Positions 6,078 to 14,923 of a stretch of 64,000 nucleotides of DNA are shown here, piece by piece. The notes below the pieces were generated by a model. The model did no database searches. It saw only the letters and a program-made list of their open reading frames with translations, and was not told where the DNA came from. The position numbers were made by a program, and so were the translations under genes. Position 1 is the stretch's first letter; each line of letters opens with the position of its first letter. Source of the DNA: Planctomycetota bacterium (GTDB taxonomy: Bacteria; Planctomycetota; Phycisphaerae; Phycisphaerales; UBA1924); the NCBI GenBank assembly GCA_033763975.1, contig JANRJM010000018.1, forward strand, positions 62,001 to 126,000, given 5' to 3'.

Positions 6078-9000
6078 TCAGTTGCCGAAGGGCATGCGGA
6101 TGGAATCGGCAAGGCCGGGGTAGCTGCGTTCTTCTTCCTCGGCCTGGATGAGGATGGTGGGCTTGAGGAGGATGAGCAGGGTCTGCTCTTCCTTGGACAT
6201 CACGCGGTTCGAGAAGAACCGGTTGATGATCGGGATCTTGGAGAGCACGGGCACGCCCGACTCGACCTCGGACTCCGTGACCAGGCGCTGCCCGCCCAGC
6301 AGGATGGTGCCCTGGTCGGGCACGGTGACGGTGGTCTGCACCCGCGTGACCGTCAGCGTCGGGTTCTGGATGAACGACTGAGTGGCCGCGGAGTTCACGA
6401 GCTGCCCGCCCGCGACGGCCGTGACGGGGACGGCGGTGAAGCCCTCGATGCGGGAGACGGCGGCGTCGACGTTCAGCGTGACGTAGCGACGGTCGGCGGA
6501 GATCGTGCCGTCGACGAGCAGCACCACGCCCTCGCTGATGACGCCCTGGTCGGGGTCGAAGCCGACGGCCGACTCCGACACGATGGGCGTGAGGTCGGAC
6601 ACGAAGGAGACCTGGGTCGCGACGTAGATGTTCGAGGTCTGCCCGTTGGTGAACGTGAGGCGCGGGGCGGTGAGGCTGACGGTGCGCCGGTCGGCCTGGG
6701 TCGCCTTCACGAGGAAGTCGACCTGGAGATCGTCGAGGAACTGCCCGGCGACGCCCAGGGCGGGCGCCCCGGCGATGATGCCCGAGCCGAAGTCGCTCTG
6801 CAGGAGGCTCTCGGCGATGCCGAGGCTGTTCTGCCCGGCGCCGACGACCGAGAGGGGCGAGGGGAGCGGGGTGCGGTTGGCGTTGGCGCCCGGGCCGGCG
6901 GTGGGGAAGGTCGGGCTGATGCGTCCCGTGACGGGGTCGAAGAGTTCGGAGGGGCGGAGGGTGGGGATGGTGCCGCGGGCGGTGCGGACCTGGTTGTTGC
7001 GCCCGTTGAAGTAGACGTCGATGTCGACGCCGACCTGCTCGAAGAAGTCCTGCGAGACGAGGAGGAAGCGGGTCTCGACGTTGATCTGCATGGCGCGGGA
7101 TTCACGGAGCTTGGCGAGCAGGCCGTGGATCGCGCGGTGGTTCGCGGGGGTCTGGGTGATGATGAGGTTGCCCTGGAGCTGCTGGATGAAGCCGACGTCG
7201 CCGCCGTTCTCCTGCCAGCCCTGGGGGTCGACGTTGGTGGTGATGATGTTGATGAGGTCGTTGGTGCGTTCTTCGAGGGTGCGGCGCTGGACGTCTTCCT
7301 CGTTGTTCTCCTGGAAGGGGGACCGCCCGCCGCCCCCGCCGCCCTGCCCGGTGTTCTGGAGGACGGACTGGAGGTCGAAGTCGGGGACGCCGGTGTAGTC
7401 GGGGACCTCGATGAGCAGGTCGCGGATGTCGTAGATGACGAGGTTCTTGGTGCGGTTGATGACGTCCTGCGAGGCGATGACGAGGATGCCGTCGTTCACG
7501 GACCAGGCGGCGCCGCTGCTGGAATCGGTGCTCACCTTCTCGAGCACGCGGTCGAGGACCGTGCGGACCGAGGCGTTGGAGAGCTTGAGCGTCACCAGCG
7601 ACTCGCGGTCGATGCCGACCGACTCGAGGCTCTGGTAGTCGACGTCCACGTTGAGGTTCGTGACGGCCTGGACGAAGCCCAGCACGCTCGAGAGCGGGGT
7701 GTCGGTGAAGTCCACCGGGATGCGCTTGGACTCGAGCACCGAGAGCGCGCGACGGTTGTCCTCGGAATCGGCGAAGGCGATCGGCTCGCCCCGGCGCTCG
7801 GAGATGGCCGGCCAGTCCTCGGGGAAGTCGAGGATGTCGGCCGGGGGCACGGTGGCGCCCAGGTTGTCCGTCGACTGCAGGGCGACGTTGCGGGCGCGCT
7901 GCTCGATGTACCCGCGGGCGCGGAGCGTCAGGATCACGTCCTGCAGCACGTCGCGCAGCACCAGGGCCGACGGGTTGATCGGGTCGAGGAAGAGCACCTG
8001 GTCGACGACCTGCAGGGCCTCCTCGTACTTCATCTCACGCTGCAGGGCGCGGACGCGCTGCAGGGCCTGGTCGATGCGCTCTTCCTTGTTGCGGGCGACC
8101 TCGGTCTCGCGCAGGCGCGCCTCGGCCGCCAGACGCTCTTCCTGCATGCGGGCCTGCTCGGCCCGGATCCGCTCCTCGTTCTGGTCGATCGTCGTGCGGA
8201 GCTGGTCCACACGCGCCTTGTTCTCCTCGAACTCCGCGGCGGACAGGTACTGGCGCCCGGCGCTCAGGCGCAGATTGGCGGCGGCGGCCAGATCACGGGC
8301 GCGGCCGGGGTCGCCCGCCTCCAGCGCCCGCGAGGCCTGCTCGACGTCGTTGTTGAACTCGGCCAGCGTCTGCTCGCGGGCGATCTGGTTCGCCCGCAGC
8401 GCGCCGCTCAGGATGTCCCCGCCCTGGCCGGGGTTGATGTTCAGGCGGGCGTTGGTCTCCGCCAGACGCTGCTCGGCCCGGGTCCGCTGCTCCGCGGAGA
8501 TGACCCCCGCGTACGCCGCCAGCACCCGGCGGTACCCGGTCGCGGCGTCGGTGTAGCGCCCCTGGTCGAACGCGAAGTCGGCGTCGGCGAGGATCGAGGC
8601 GGCCTCGAACTGCTGGGCCTGCTGGATCACGTCGGGCTGCGCCTGCGGGGCCGGTTCGGGCTGGGGCGCGGGCTGCGGCGCCGGCTCGGGCTGGGGGGCC
8701 GGCTGTCCCTGCGGCGCGGGCTGGTTCTCCGGGGCCGGCTGGGGCTGCGGAGAAGGCTGGGGCTGCGGAGAAGGCTGCGCGTCTTCGCTTCCGCGTTCAC
8801 GACGACGAATGATCCCCGGCTGCTGCATGGCGCCGGCGTTCGCGTCCATCGCCCCAAAGCCCAGCACGCGCCCGCGGAGCGTGTCGAGCTCGGCCGCCTG
8901 CTGCTCGGGCAGGGCGATCCCCAGCTTCACCACGCGGTCGAGCGTGTCGCGCGCCTCGGCGGGGCGGCCCTCTTCGAGCGCCCGGGCGGCCTGGGACAGC

Positions 9001-9488
9001 GTGTCGGGCACCGTGTGCGCCACGGCGAGGCGACGGGCGGCGGCCTCGTCCTTCACGCGCCGGGCACGCCCGACCTGCTCGTTCGTCGCGCGGGGCGCGT
9101 CGATGACGGCGGCCGCGTGCCGGTCGGCCTCGACCAGGTCGTCGTGCAGGAGGGCGTCCTCGGCGAGCTGGGTGCTGGCCTCGACGGGTCCCAGGGCCTT
9201 CACGCGGGCGGTCGCGTTCGCCAGGAGGGAGTACAGCCGGGTGCTCTCCGCGCCGGTGAGCGAGATGTTGCTCTTGGCCGTGAGGGGCACGAGCAGCGCC
9301 CGCGCCCGGACGGGCTGGTTGTTCGCGAGCAGGTCGGCGGCTCGATCGAGCACCTCGCGTGCGGTCGCCGCCTGTGCGGCGGGCACGCTGTCCCCGTCGG
9401 CGAACGCGGGGGAGGCCAGGCTCATGGAAGCGGCGAGCCCCGCGGCGGCGAGGAGGATTCGGATCGAAGCGCGGTCGCGAGTCAACAT
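6078..9488 (-). CDS. gspD: secretin with N-terminal TPR/coiled-coil region (type II secretion or type IV pilus outer-membrane channel)
   Basis: About 1136 residues: a signal peptide (to about residue 31), a helical repeat region, a Gln/Pro-rich linker (about 230-290) made of QPQP/QPAP/QPEP units, a second helical part rich in Arg/Glu, then N-domains and a C-terminal secretin domain. Diagnostic motifs are TRFLLVSQDFFEQVGVDIDV and, near the end, GTILLGGQRLV...VPVLSKIPIINRFFSN. Secretins form the multimeric outer-membrane gate of type II secretion or type IV pili. At over 1100 residues it is much longer than most. The ATG at 9488 follows GGAG by 5 bases; the ATG at 9494 abuts GGAG and is less likely. 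The matching ATPase (19609) is 10 kb away. Confidence 0.88.
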   Translation of the reverse strand: MLTRDRASIRILLAAAGLAASMSLASPAFADGDSVPAAQAATAREVLDRAADLLANNQPVRARALLVPLTAKSNISLTGAESTRLYSLLANATARVKALGPVEASTQLAEDALLHDDLVEADRHAAAVIDAPRATNEQVGRARRVKDEAAARRLAVAHTVPDTLSQAARALEEGRPAEARDTLDRVVKLGIALPEQQAAELDTLRGRVLGFGAMDANAGAMQQPGIIRRRERGSEDAQPSPQPQPSPQPQPAPENQPAPQGQPAPQPEPAPQPAPQPEPAPQAQPDVIQQAQQFEAASILADADFAFDQGRYTDAATGYRRVLAAYAGVISAEQRTRAEQRLAETNARLNINPGQGGDILSGALRANQIAREQTLAEFNNDVEQASRALEAGDPGRARDLAAAANLRLSAGRQYLSAAEFEENKARVDQLRTTIDQNEERIRAEQARMQEERLAAEARLRETEVARNKEERIDQALQRVRALQREMKYEEALQVVDQVLFLDPINPSALVLRDVLQDVILTLRARGYIEQRARNVALQSTDNLGATVPPADILDFPEDWPAISERRGEPIAFADSEDNRRALSVLESKRIPVDFTDTPLSSVLGFVQAVTNLNVDVDYQSLESVGIDRESLVTLKLSNASVRTVLDRVLEKVSTDSSSGAAWSVNDGILVIASQDVINRTKNLVIYDIRDLLIEVPDYTGVPDFDLQSVLQNTGQGGGGGGRSPFQENNEEDVQRRTLEERTNDLINIITTNVDPQGWQENGGDVGFIQQLQGNLIITQTPANHRAIHGLLAKLRESRAMQINVETRFLLVSQDFFEQVGVDIDVYFNGRNNQVRTARGTIPTLRPSELFDPVTGRISPTFPTAGPGANANRTPLPSPLSVVGAGQNSLGIAESLLQSDFGSGIIAGAPALGVAGQFLDDLQVDFLVKATQADRRTVSLTAPRLTFTNGQTSNIYVATQVSFVSDLTPIVSESAVGFDPDQGVISEGVVLLVDGTISADRRYVTLNVDAAVSRIEGFTAVPVTAVAGGQLVNSAATQSFIQNPTLTVTRVQTTVTVPDQGTILLGGQRLVTESEVESGVPVLSKIPIINRFFSNRVMSKEEQTLLILLKPTILIQAEEEERSYPGLADSIRMPFGN

Positions 9489-9736
9489 GTGCATCTCCGT
9501 TCGTTCGGCGGGAACTCCACGTCCCGCCCCCCTGGAAGGTCCAGTCCGGTCGGCGCCTCTCGTCGATCAGACACGCGTGCTGTCCGACGCCGCAGGCCCG
9601 ATGGTCCGAGCGTGCTCCCCGCGCTCCGCGGCGCGGGCGTGTCGATCAGCGGTGTGGGCGTGACGCGGGTGATTGCTCACCGCGTCGCCCCCGGTGTCAC
9701 CTCATGCGCATGCCTGAGGGTCCGGGTTCCGACCGA
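9489..9736 (-). promoter_or_regulatory. long structured leader upstream of the secretin
   Basis: The 293 bases between the secretin and the next gene hold no convincing ORF. The predicted promoter at 9743-9771 would give a leader of about 248 bases. On the minus strand it contains a strong hairpin, GACGCGGTGA pairing with TCACCCGCGTC with one bulged base (about 9664-9690), and several weaker stems including one just before the GGAG ribosome site. No known riboswitch was recognised. Confidence 0.35.
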
Positions 9737-9742
9737 GCGGGG

Positions 9743-9771
9743 AAGATACACGCCCCGTCCGCCGGATGCAA
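9743..9771 (-). promoter_or_regulatory. predicted sigma-70-type promoter of the secretin gene
   Basis: On the minus strand TTGCAT (9771-9766) and TATCTT (9748-9743) are 17 bases apart. This is one of the best-matched promoters in the window. Confidence 0.6.
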
Positions 9772-9787
9772 ACCCCCCTCCTCGGAG

Positions 9788-10777
9788 TTATTCACCAAGC
9801 CAGCGCGCCGACACCACGTGCCCGCCCGATTCGGGCTGCGACGGGAGCTTGCGGAGCCCTTTCAGTTCCCGAACCTGTTCGGGTTTCAGACGGTTCGACG
9901 ACACGATCACCACGTCGTCCCACGCCGTCGCGTCTTCCGACAGCAGGTCGATCGCGTCGAACGCCGTCTCCTCGGCGTGGCGAAGGTCCGGGGCACGCAG
10001 GATGATCTCGGCGTACGCGGGGTTCGCGGCGTCGGCGTGGCAGCGCGCGATGCACCGCCAGTGGGTATCGCCGAGGGGCTGGGCGTCGTCGTCCACGTTC
10101 GAATCGGGATCAATGTTCAGCACGAGCTGCCAGTCGTCGCGCAGGCGCTCGACGATCTGGTCGGGGTCCAGCAGGTCGGGCTGGTCCTCGGGGGCGAGGA
10201 GCGCGGTGCGGTGCTCGTGGGCGGCCGAGTCGGCGCCGGCGGGTTCCTCGACGTTCTCGAGGTCGAACGCGTGCAGGATCTTCTCGACGCGGTCCTTGTA
10301 CTCGGGCTGCACGCGGACGGTGAGGATCTTGTGCTCGTCGACGAAGACGTAGACGAAGGGCTCCTCGCTCATGGCGCCGAAGCCGACGAGCCCGTCCTCG
10401 AGCAGGAAGTCGCGGTAGCGGCGCACGCCGTCGAGGAATCGCTCGAGCGAGACCAGGTCGTACGCGATGTACGGGTCGATCTCGCGGTAGGCGTCGTGCC
10501 CGAGGACGTCGAGGATGGGGTAGACGCGCGGGGGCAGGAGCGCGAAGAGCATGCGGCAGAGGGGCTCGACGCGCTCGGCGGAGATGACGATGTCGAAGAC
10601 GTAGCGGTCGGGCCACTCTTCCCAGTCGGCGTCGTCTTCCCCGCCGTCGGCGGGCTCGAACTGCAGGGCGTAGCCGGGTCGGGGCGTCATGGGCTCGACC
10701 GGGTACGCGCCGAGCGGGAACCGGAAATCGCCGAACTGTGTCCGCGCGAGCGCGGGATCCACCTTGCACGCCTCCAT
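9788..10777 (-). CDS. conserved-looking acidic protein of unknown function
   Basis: A 329-residue soluble, acidic protein with no signal peptide, membrane segment or motif I recognise. The N-terminal half mentions aromatic-rich beta stretches (EEWPDRYVFDIVISAERVEPL, cut here; then EEPFVYVFVDEHKILTVRV), and the C-terminal half has a Cys/His pair in WRCIARCHADAANP. The ATG at 10777 is preferred over one at 10786 because a TACAGT -10-like element (10790-10785) sits 7 bases before it and overlaps the upstream codon. It is divergent from coaX. I cannot assign a function. Confidence 0.7.
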   Translation of the reverse strand: MEACKVDPALARTQFGDFRFPLGAYPVEPMTPRPGYALQFEPADGGEDDADWEEWPDRYVFDIVISAERVEPLCRMLFALLPPRVYPILDVLGHDAYREIDPYIAYDLVSLERFLDGVRRYRDFLLEDGLVGFGAMSEEPFVYVFVDEHKILTVRVQPEYKDRVEKILHAFDLENVEEPAGADSAAHEHRTALLAPEDQPDLLDPDQIVERLRDDWQLVLNIDPDSNVDDDAQPLGDTHWRCIARCHADAANPAYAEIILRAPDLRHAEETAFDAIDLLSEDATAWDDVVIVSSNRLKPEQVRELKGLRKLPSQPESGGHVVSARWLGE

Positions 10778-10784
10778 CGCGGGC

Positions 10785-10790
10785 ACTGTA
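10785..10790 (-). promoter_or_regulatory. -10 element, leaderless-type, for the unknown gene
   Basis: TACAGT on the minus strand lies 7 bases before the ATG at 10777, and no Shine-Dalgarno sequence intervenes. Confidence 0.45.
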
Positions 10791-10844
10791 GCCGCCGGGC
10801 GCGGTCGGGCCGGACGCGCTCGGGCCGGGCGAAGCCGCGCCGTC

Positions 10845-10850
10845 TACGCT
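10845..10850 (+). promoter_or_regulatory. -10 element, leaderless-type, for coaX
   Basis: TACGCT lies 6 bases before the coaX ATG. Transcription would start at or next to the start codon. No -35 box is visible. Confidence 0.5.
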
Positions 10851-10856
10851 CGACGC

Positions 10857-11645
10857 ATGAGCGACACGGCGCACGAAGATCCGGTCATCGGTGTGGCGAT
10901 CGGCAACACCCGTGCCCGCTGGGGGCTGCTGCGGGGCGATGAACTCGACGACGTCGGCAGCGCGCCCGCCGGGCGGCCCGACGAGATCGCCGCCGGCGTC
11001 CTCGCCCTCTCCGACGCCTCGCCCGAACTGGCCATTCTCGTCGCGGGCGTCAACCCGCCCGCCGCGGATGCGCTGGTGGCGGCGATCGAGGACGCCTCCC
11101 CGCCGCGCGTCGTGCTGCTCGTCGGCGAGGACATCGGCATCCCGCTGCGCCACGCCCTCGACGACGCGTCCACGCTCGGGCAGGACCGGGCGCTGTGCGC
11201 GCTGGCGGCCCACTCCCGCGCGGGTCAGGCGTGCGTCGTCGTCGACGCCGGCACCGCCATCACCGTGGACTTTGTCGACGGCGAGGGGGTCTTTCAGGGC
11301 GGGGTCATCGCGCCGGGGCTCAACATGATGCTCCGCGCGATGCACGAGCACACCGCCGCCCTGCCCCTCATCGACTTCGAACTCCCCGACGAAGCGCGCG
11401 GGCCCTTCGGGCGCGACACCCGCCACGCGATGCTGCTGGGCGTGCGCGACGCGGCCCGTGGCCTGGTCCGCCACGTCGTCGAGCGCTACGCCGACCACTA
11501 CGGCGCGTACCCGCAGGTCATCGCGACCGGGGGCGACGCGCCGGCGCTCTTCGAGGGCGACGGCCTGGTCGAGCACATCGTGCCAGACCTCCAGTTGCTC
11601 GGCGTGGCCAAGGTGTGGGCTTCTCGCGCCGACGGGGAGGAATAG
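10857..11645 (+). CDS. coaX: type III pantothenate kinase
   Basis: A 262-residue kinase for the first step of coenzyme A synthesis. Family motifs are in order: IGNTRARWG (the phosphate loop, normally DxGNT), GQDRALCALAA (GxDR motif), VVDAGTAITVDFV (second nucleotide-binding motif) and FQGGVIAPGL. The first motif has AIGNT where most members have DIGNT or DVGNT, a small departure near the active site. The stop codon overlaps the GTG of the next gene by one base (TAGTG). Confidence 0.88.
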   Translation: MSDTAHEDPVIGVAIGNTRARWGLLRGDELDDVGSAPAGRPDEIAAGVLALSDASPELAILVAGVNPPAADALVAAIEDASPPRVVLLVGEDIGIPLRHALDDASTLGQDRALCALAAHSRAGQACVVVDAGTAITVDFVDGEGVFQGGVIAPGLNMMLRAMHEHTAALPLIDFELPDEARGPFGRDTRHAMLLGVRDAARGLVRHVVERYADHYGAYPQVIATGGDAPALFEGDGLVEHIVPDLQLLGVAKVWASRADGEE

Positions 11646-12667
11646 TGGACCGCGCGCCGAGCCCGCCCATCGGGGTGCGCTGGCGGCTGGCGACGCCGGC
11701 GGGCGTGCCGGGCGGGGTCGCGATCTTCGAGCTGAGCGCCGCGGACCCGGGCACGATGGACCGTGCGCTCGCAACGCTCGGGCTGGGACGAATCGCGGCG
11801 GGGGCGCTCGTCGTGCGCGATCTCGCGGGCGTTGATCGCGGGGTCGTCGCGCGCTGGACGCCGACGAGCGTGCACCTGATGCCCCACGGCGGGGCCGCGG
11901 TCACCCGGGCGCTCGCGCGCGAACTCGCGTGCGTTCTGGGCGGGCCGGCGGCGCGAGGGGACGACCTCGACCCGCGTGCGGCGTACCCCGAGGCCACGAC
12001 GCTCCTCGAAGCGCGGATGCTGGACGCGCTCGCGCGGGCGGCGTCGCCTCTGGCCGTGGATCTGCTGCTCGCCCAGCCGGCGCGCTGGGCGGCGTACGAG
12101 CGGGCGCCGGAGGCGGCGGCGGCCGTGGAGCGTCGCTCGCGCGTGCTGGCCCGGCTGATCGACCCCGCGCTGGTCGTCGCGGTGGGGGGCACGAACATCG
12201 GCAAGTCCACGCTGCTGAACACGCTCGCGGGGCGCGGCGTGTCGATCGTCGCCGACGAGCCCGGCACCACGCGCGACCACGTGGGCGTCATGCTCGACCT
12301 GGCCGGGCTGGTGGTGCGATATGTCGATGCGCCCGGCGTTCGGCCCGACGCCCCGCAAGTCGAGCGCGAGGCGGCGGAGATGGCCGGCGAGCTCGCGTCC
12401 CGCTGCGACCTGCTGCTGCTGTGCGAGGACGCGACGACGCCCGCGCCGCCGGGGCCGGGCGAACAGGCGGACGCCCCGCGCGTGCTGCGTGTGGGGCTGC
12501 GCTCGGACCTTGGCCCCGCGCGGGGGCCGGTCGACGTCCGCGTGCACGCGCCGACGGGCGCGGGGGTCGAGGAACTGGTCGCGTTGATCCGCGAGCGGCT
12601 GGTGCCGCGCGAGGTGCTGGAAGACCCCGGTCCGTGGCGGTTCTGGGACGACGGGCTGGCGGGGTAG
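11645..12667 (+). CDS. MnmE-like GTPase without the C-terminal cysteine motif
   Basis: A 340-residue protein with two parts. The first 100 residues resemble the MnmE tetrahydrofolate-binding domain (ATPAGVPGGVAIFELS and SVHLMPHGG). After about 170 comes a GTPase: P-loop GGTNIGKST (181-189), switch PGTTRD (206-211), DAPG (228-231). The N/TKxD guanine motif is not recognisable (the position reads RSDL), and the FCIGK-type cysteine end of MnmE is absent; the protein is about 110 residues shorter than MnmE. It may be an MnmE paralogue with a changed role. The GTG start overlaps the coaX stop, indicating translational coupling. Confidence 0.65.
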   Translation: MDRAPSPPIGVRWRLATPAGVPGGVAIFELSAADPGTMDRALATLGLGRIAAGALVVRDLAGVDRGVVARWTPTSVHLMPHGGAAVTRALARELACVLGGPAARGDDLDPRAAYPEATTLLEARMLDALARAASPLAVDLLLAQPARWAAYERAPEAAAAVERRSRVLARLIDPALVVAVGGTNIGKSTLLNTLAGRGVSIVADEPGTTRDHVGVMLDLAGLVVRYVDAPGVRPDAPQVEREAAEMAGELASRCDLLLLCEDATTPAPPGPGEQADAPRVLRVGLRSDLGPARGPVDVRVHAPTGAGVEELVALIRERLVPREVLEDPGPWRFWDDGLAG

Positions 12668-12774
12668 CAGGGCGGGGCGTCGGGGCGCACGGTGCCCGGG
12701 CGACATCGGGCGCTCCCTACTATCCCCCTCTTGGGGCGCATCGCCGGGCCGGCGAGACGCCGATCGGAGCGGAC

Positions 12775-13620
12775 ATGGACGAACGTCAGGCACAGATTCG
12801 CGAGCGGGCAGGACTTGAAGAGTCGCGGCTGAACGTCGAGTTCATCGACTGGCTGCGCAAGTGGGGCACGCCCCTGCTCTTCCTCGCGGCGGCGGCGTCG
12901 GCGGTCGTCTGGGCGAAGAACTACTTCGAGCGCTCGGGCAAGGAGAAGGTCGACCGCGCGTTCATCGAGCTGCACCAGGCGTCGGGCCAGGGGAACCCCA
13001 ACCCCGACGCGCTCGCGGCGGTGGCGGCCGAGTACGACGGCGTGCGCGCCGTCGGGCTGCTGGCGCGCCTGGAGGCGGCGGACGCGTACCTGCGTGCCGT
13101 GGCGCGCGGGCTCAAGGTCGGGGCGGTGATCACGCTCGACGCGCAGGGCAACCCGACGGGCGAGCTCCAGAACGCCGACGACGTGCTGACGGACGCGGAC
13201 CGCGAGCAGTACCTGGCGCGCGCGGGCACGCTCTACGCCGAGGTGTACGAGCGCGCGAAGAACGAGCCGGCACGCGTGCTGCTCGCGCTCAACGCGATGT
13301 ACGGGATGGCGGCGGTGCACGAGTCGCGGGGCGAGCTCGAGGACGCCCGGCGCTGGTACGAGCAGATCGCGGACCTGACGAAGGACGGGACGTACTCGAT
13401 GCACGCGGCGGTGGCGCTGCGGCGCATCACGTCGATGGATCGTCTGAAGGAGCCGCTGGTGCTGCCGACGCGGGCGCAGGTGCCCACGCCCCCGCAGCCG
13501 CAGGCCGTGACCCCACCGGTGCCGGTGACCGTGCCGCCCCCGGTGCTGCCCGCGCCGAGCGAGCCGGCGCCAACGGAGCCCGCGCCGTCGCCGACCGAAC
13601 CCGGGCCCGCGCCGAAGTGA
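12775..13620 (+). CDS. membrane-anchored TPR-like protein (YfgM-type)
   Basis: A 281-residue protein: a short cytoplasmic N-terminus, one membrane segment (about 31-48), helical repeats to about residue 225, and a Pro-rich tail of about 55 residues (PAPSEPAPTEPAPSPTEP and similar). The repeat EARRWYEQIADLTKDGTY-like pattern, here EDARRWYEQIADLTKDG, is a TPR helix pair. The arrangement resembles YfgM, an inner-membrane protein of the Sec translocon area, but the similarity is general. GGAG lies 6 bases before the ATG. rluA-family follows after 18 bases. Confidence 0.65.
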   Translation: MDERQAQIRERAGLEESRLNVEFIDWLRKWGTPLLFLAAAASAVVWAKNYFERSGKEKVDRAFIELHQASGQGNPNPDALAAVAAEYDGVRAVGLLARLEAADAYLRAVARGLKVGAVITLDAQGNPTGELQNADDVLTDADREQYLARAGTLYAEVYERAKNEPARVLLALNAMYGMAAVHESRGELEDARRWYEQIADLTKDGTYSMHAAVALRRITSMDRLKEPLVLPTRAQVPTPPQPQAVTPPVPVTVPPPVLPAPSEPAPTEPAPSPTEPGPAPK

Positions 13621-13638
13621 TCGCGGGAGGGGCGGGTC

Positions 13639-14907
13639 ATGGCACGCGAAACGCGCGGCCCGGTCGGCGAAGGCGAGGGTGCGGACGACGAGGCCTCGGC
13701 CGCGGGGCTGGTGCTGCCGGGCGGGAAGGTCGACGCCGAGGCGGTTCGCCGCGCGGTGGAGAAGGCCGAGGAACTCGGGCTGGATGACGACAGCGCGCTG
13801 CGAACGGTGGTGTTCCACATCCGCCGGGATCTGGGCAAGCGTCTGGACAAGTACCTGACGGACCGGATCGGATTCCTGAGCCGCAACCAGTTGCAGCGGC
13901 TGATCGACGAGGGGGGCGTTCGGGTGAACGACCGCGCACCCAAGGCCTCGACGAAGATCGGCGCGGGCGACGTGGTGGAGGTGGTGATCCCCGCGCCGCC
14001 GCCCTCGAACATCCAGCCCGAGGACATCCCGCTGGACGTGCTGTTCGAGGACGAGCACATCATCGTGCTCAACAAGCAGCCCGACATCATCGTGCACCCC
14101 GCGCGGAGCCACCTGAAGGGCACGCTGCTGTCGGCGCTGACGTACCACTTTCTGCACCGGTCGAAGGCGGGGGGCGGGCTGTCGGCGGTGGGGGAGGAGT
14201 TCGCCCGCCCGGGCGTGGTGCACCGGCTCGACCGGCACACGAGCGGGTGCATCGCCTTCGCGAAGACCGAGGAGGCGCACTGGAAGCTCGCGCACCACTT
14301 CGAGCACCGGCGCGTCGACAAGCGGTACCTGGCGATCGCGCACGGGGCGATCGAGCCGGACGTGCAGGTGATCGAGCTGCCCATCGGCCCGCACCCGTCG
14401 CGCGAGAAGGGGTACCGCGAGAAGTACGTCGTACGCCACGACGAGCTGGGCAAGCACGCGGTGACCATCGCGCGGGTGCGCGAGCGGTACGAGGTGCCCG
14501 CGGCGTCGGGCGTCGAGAAGTTCTCGCTGGTGGAGCTGGAACTCAAGACCGGGCGCACCCACCAGATCCGCGTGCACCTGTCGTACAACCAGTGGCCGAT
14601 CGTCGGCGACGACATGTACGCCGGGAAGGGCGTGGGGCTGCGCGATGGCGTGCTCGAGCTCTTCGCGGCGGGCGACCACGAGACGCCCGAGGGCGTGCGG
14701 GCGATCCTCCGCCGTCAGGCGCTGCACGCGTGCACGCTGGGGTTCCGCCATCCCGTGACGGAGGCGCCGATGGAGTTCACCGCGCCGCTGCGGGGCGACA
14801 TCGGGCGCCTGGTGCACGTGCTGCGGGGCGGGAAGACGACCGGTGTGGACGCGCCCGGCGCGACGGTGGACCTGGCGAAGGCCGTGCCCGAGCGCGACGC
14901 GATGTGA
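13639..14907 (+). CDS. RluA-family RNA pseudouridine synthase
   Basis: A 422-residue enzyme that isomerises uridine in rRNA or tRNA. It has an N-terminal extension of about 60 residues, an S4 RNA-binding domain (LGKRLDKYLTDRIGFLSRNQ onward, 65-120), and the catalytic domain with VVHRLDRHTSG (catalytic Asp198) and GRTHQIRVHL near the C-terminus. The combination of S4 and RluA domains is typical of RluC/RluD, but the target site cannot be read from sequence. GGAGG precedes the ATG. Confidence 0.9.
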   Translation: MARETRGPVGEGEGADDEASAAGLVLPGGKVDAEAVRRAVEKAEELGLDDDSALRTVVFHIRRDLGKRLDKYLTDRIGFLSRNQLQRLIDEGGVRVNDRAPKASTKIGAGDVVEVVIPAPPPSNIQPEDIPLDVLFEDEHIIVLNKQPDIIVHPARSHLKGTLLSALTYHFLHRSKAGGGLSAVGEEFARPGVVHRLDRHTSGCIAFAKTEEAHWKLAHHFEHRRVDKRYLAIAHGAIEPDVQVIELPIGPHPSREKGYREKYVVRHDELGKHAVTIARVRERYEVPAASGVEKFSLVELELKTGRTHQIRVHLSYNQWPIVGDDMYAGKGVGLRDGVLELFAAGDHETPEGVRAILRRQALHACTLGFRHPVTEAPMEFTAPLRGDIGRLVHVLRGGKTTGVDAPGATVDLAKAVPERDAM

Positions 14908-14923
14908 ACGAGTCGCGCCGCGG

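Noticed and set aside
5991-10352. A very long open frame on the plus strand opposite the secretin
   Set aside because: It is the antisense shadow of a high-G+C gene: its composition is Asp/Gly/Ala/Arg-rich without domain features, and the minus-strand frame has signal peptide, secretin motifs and a terminator.
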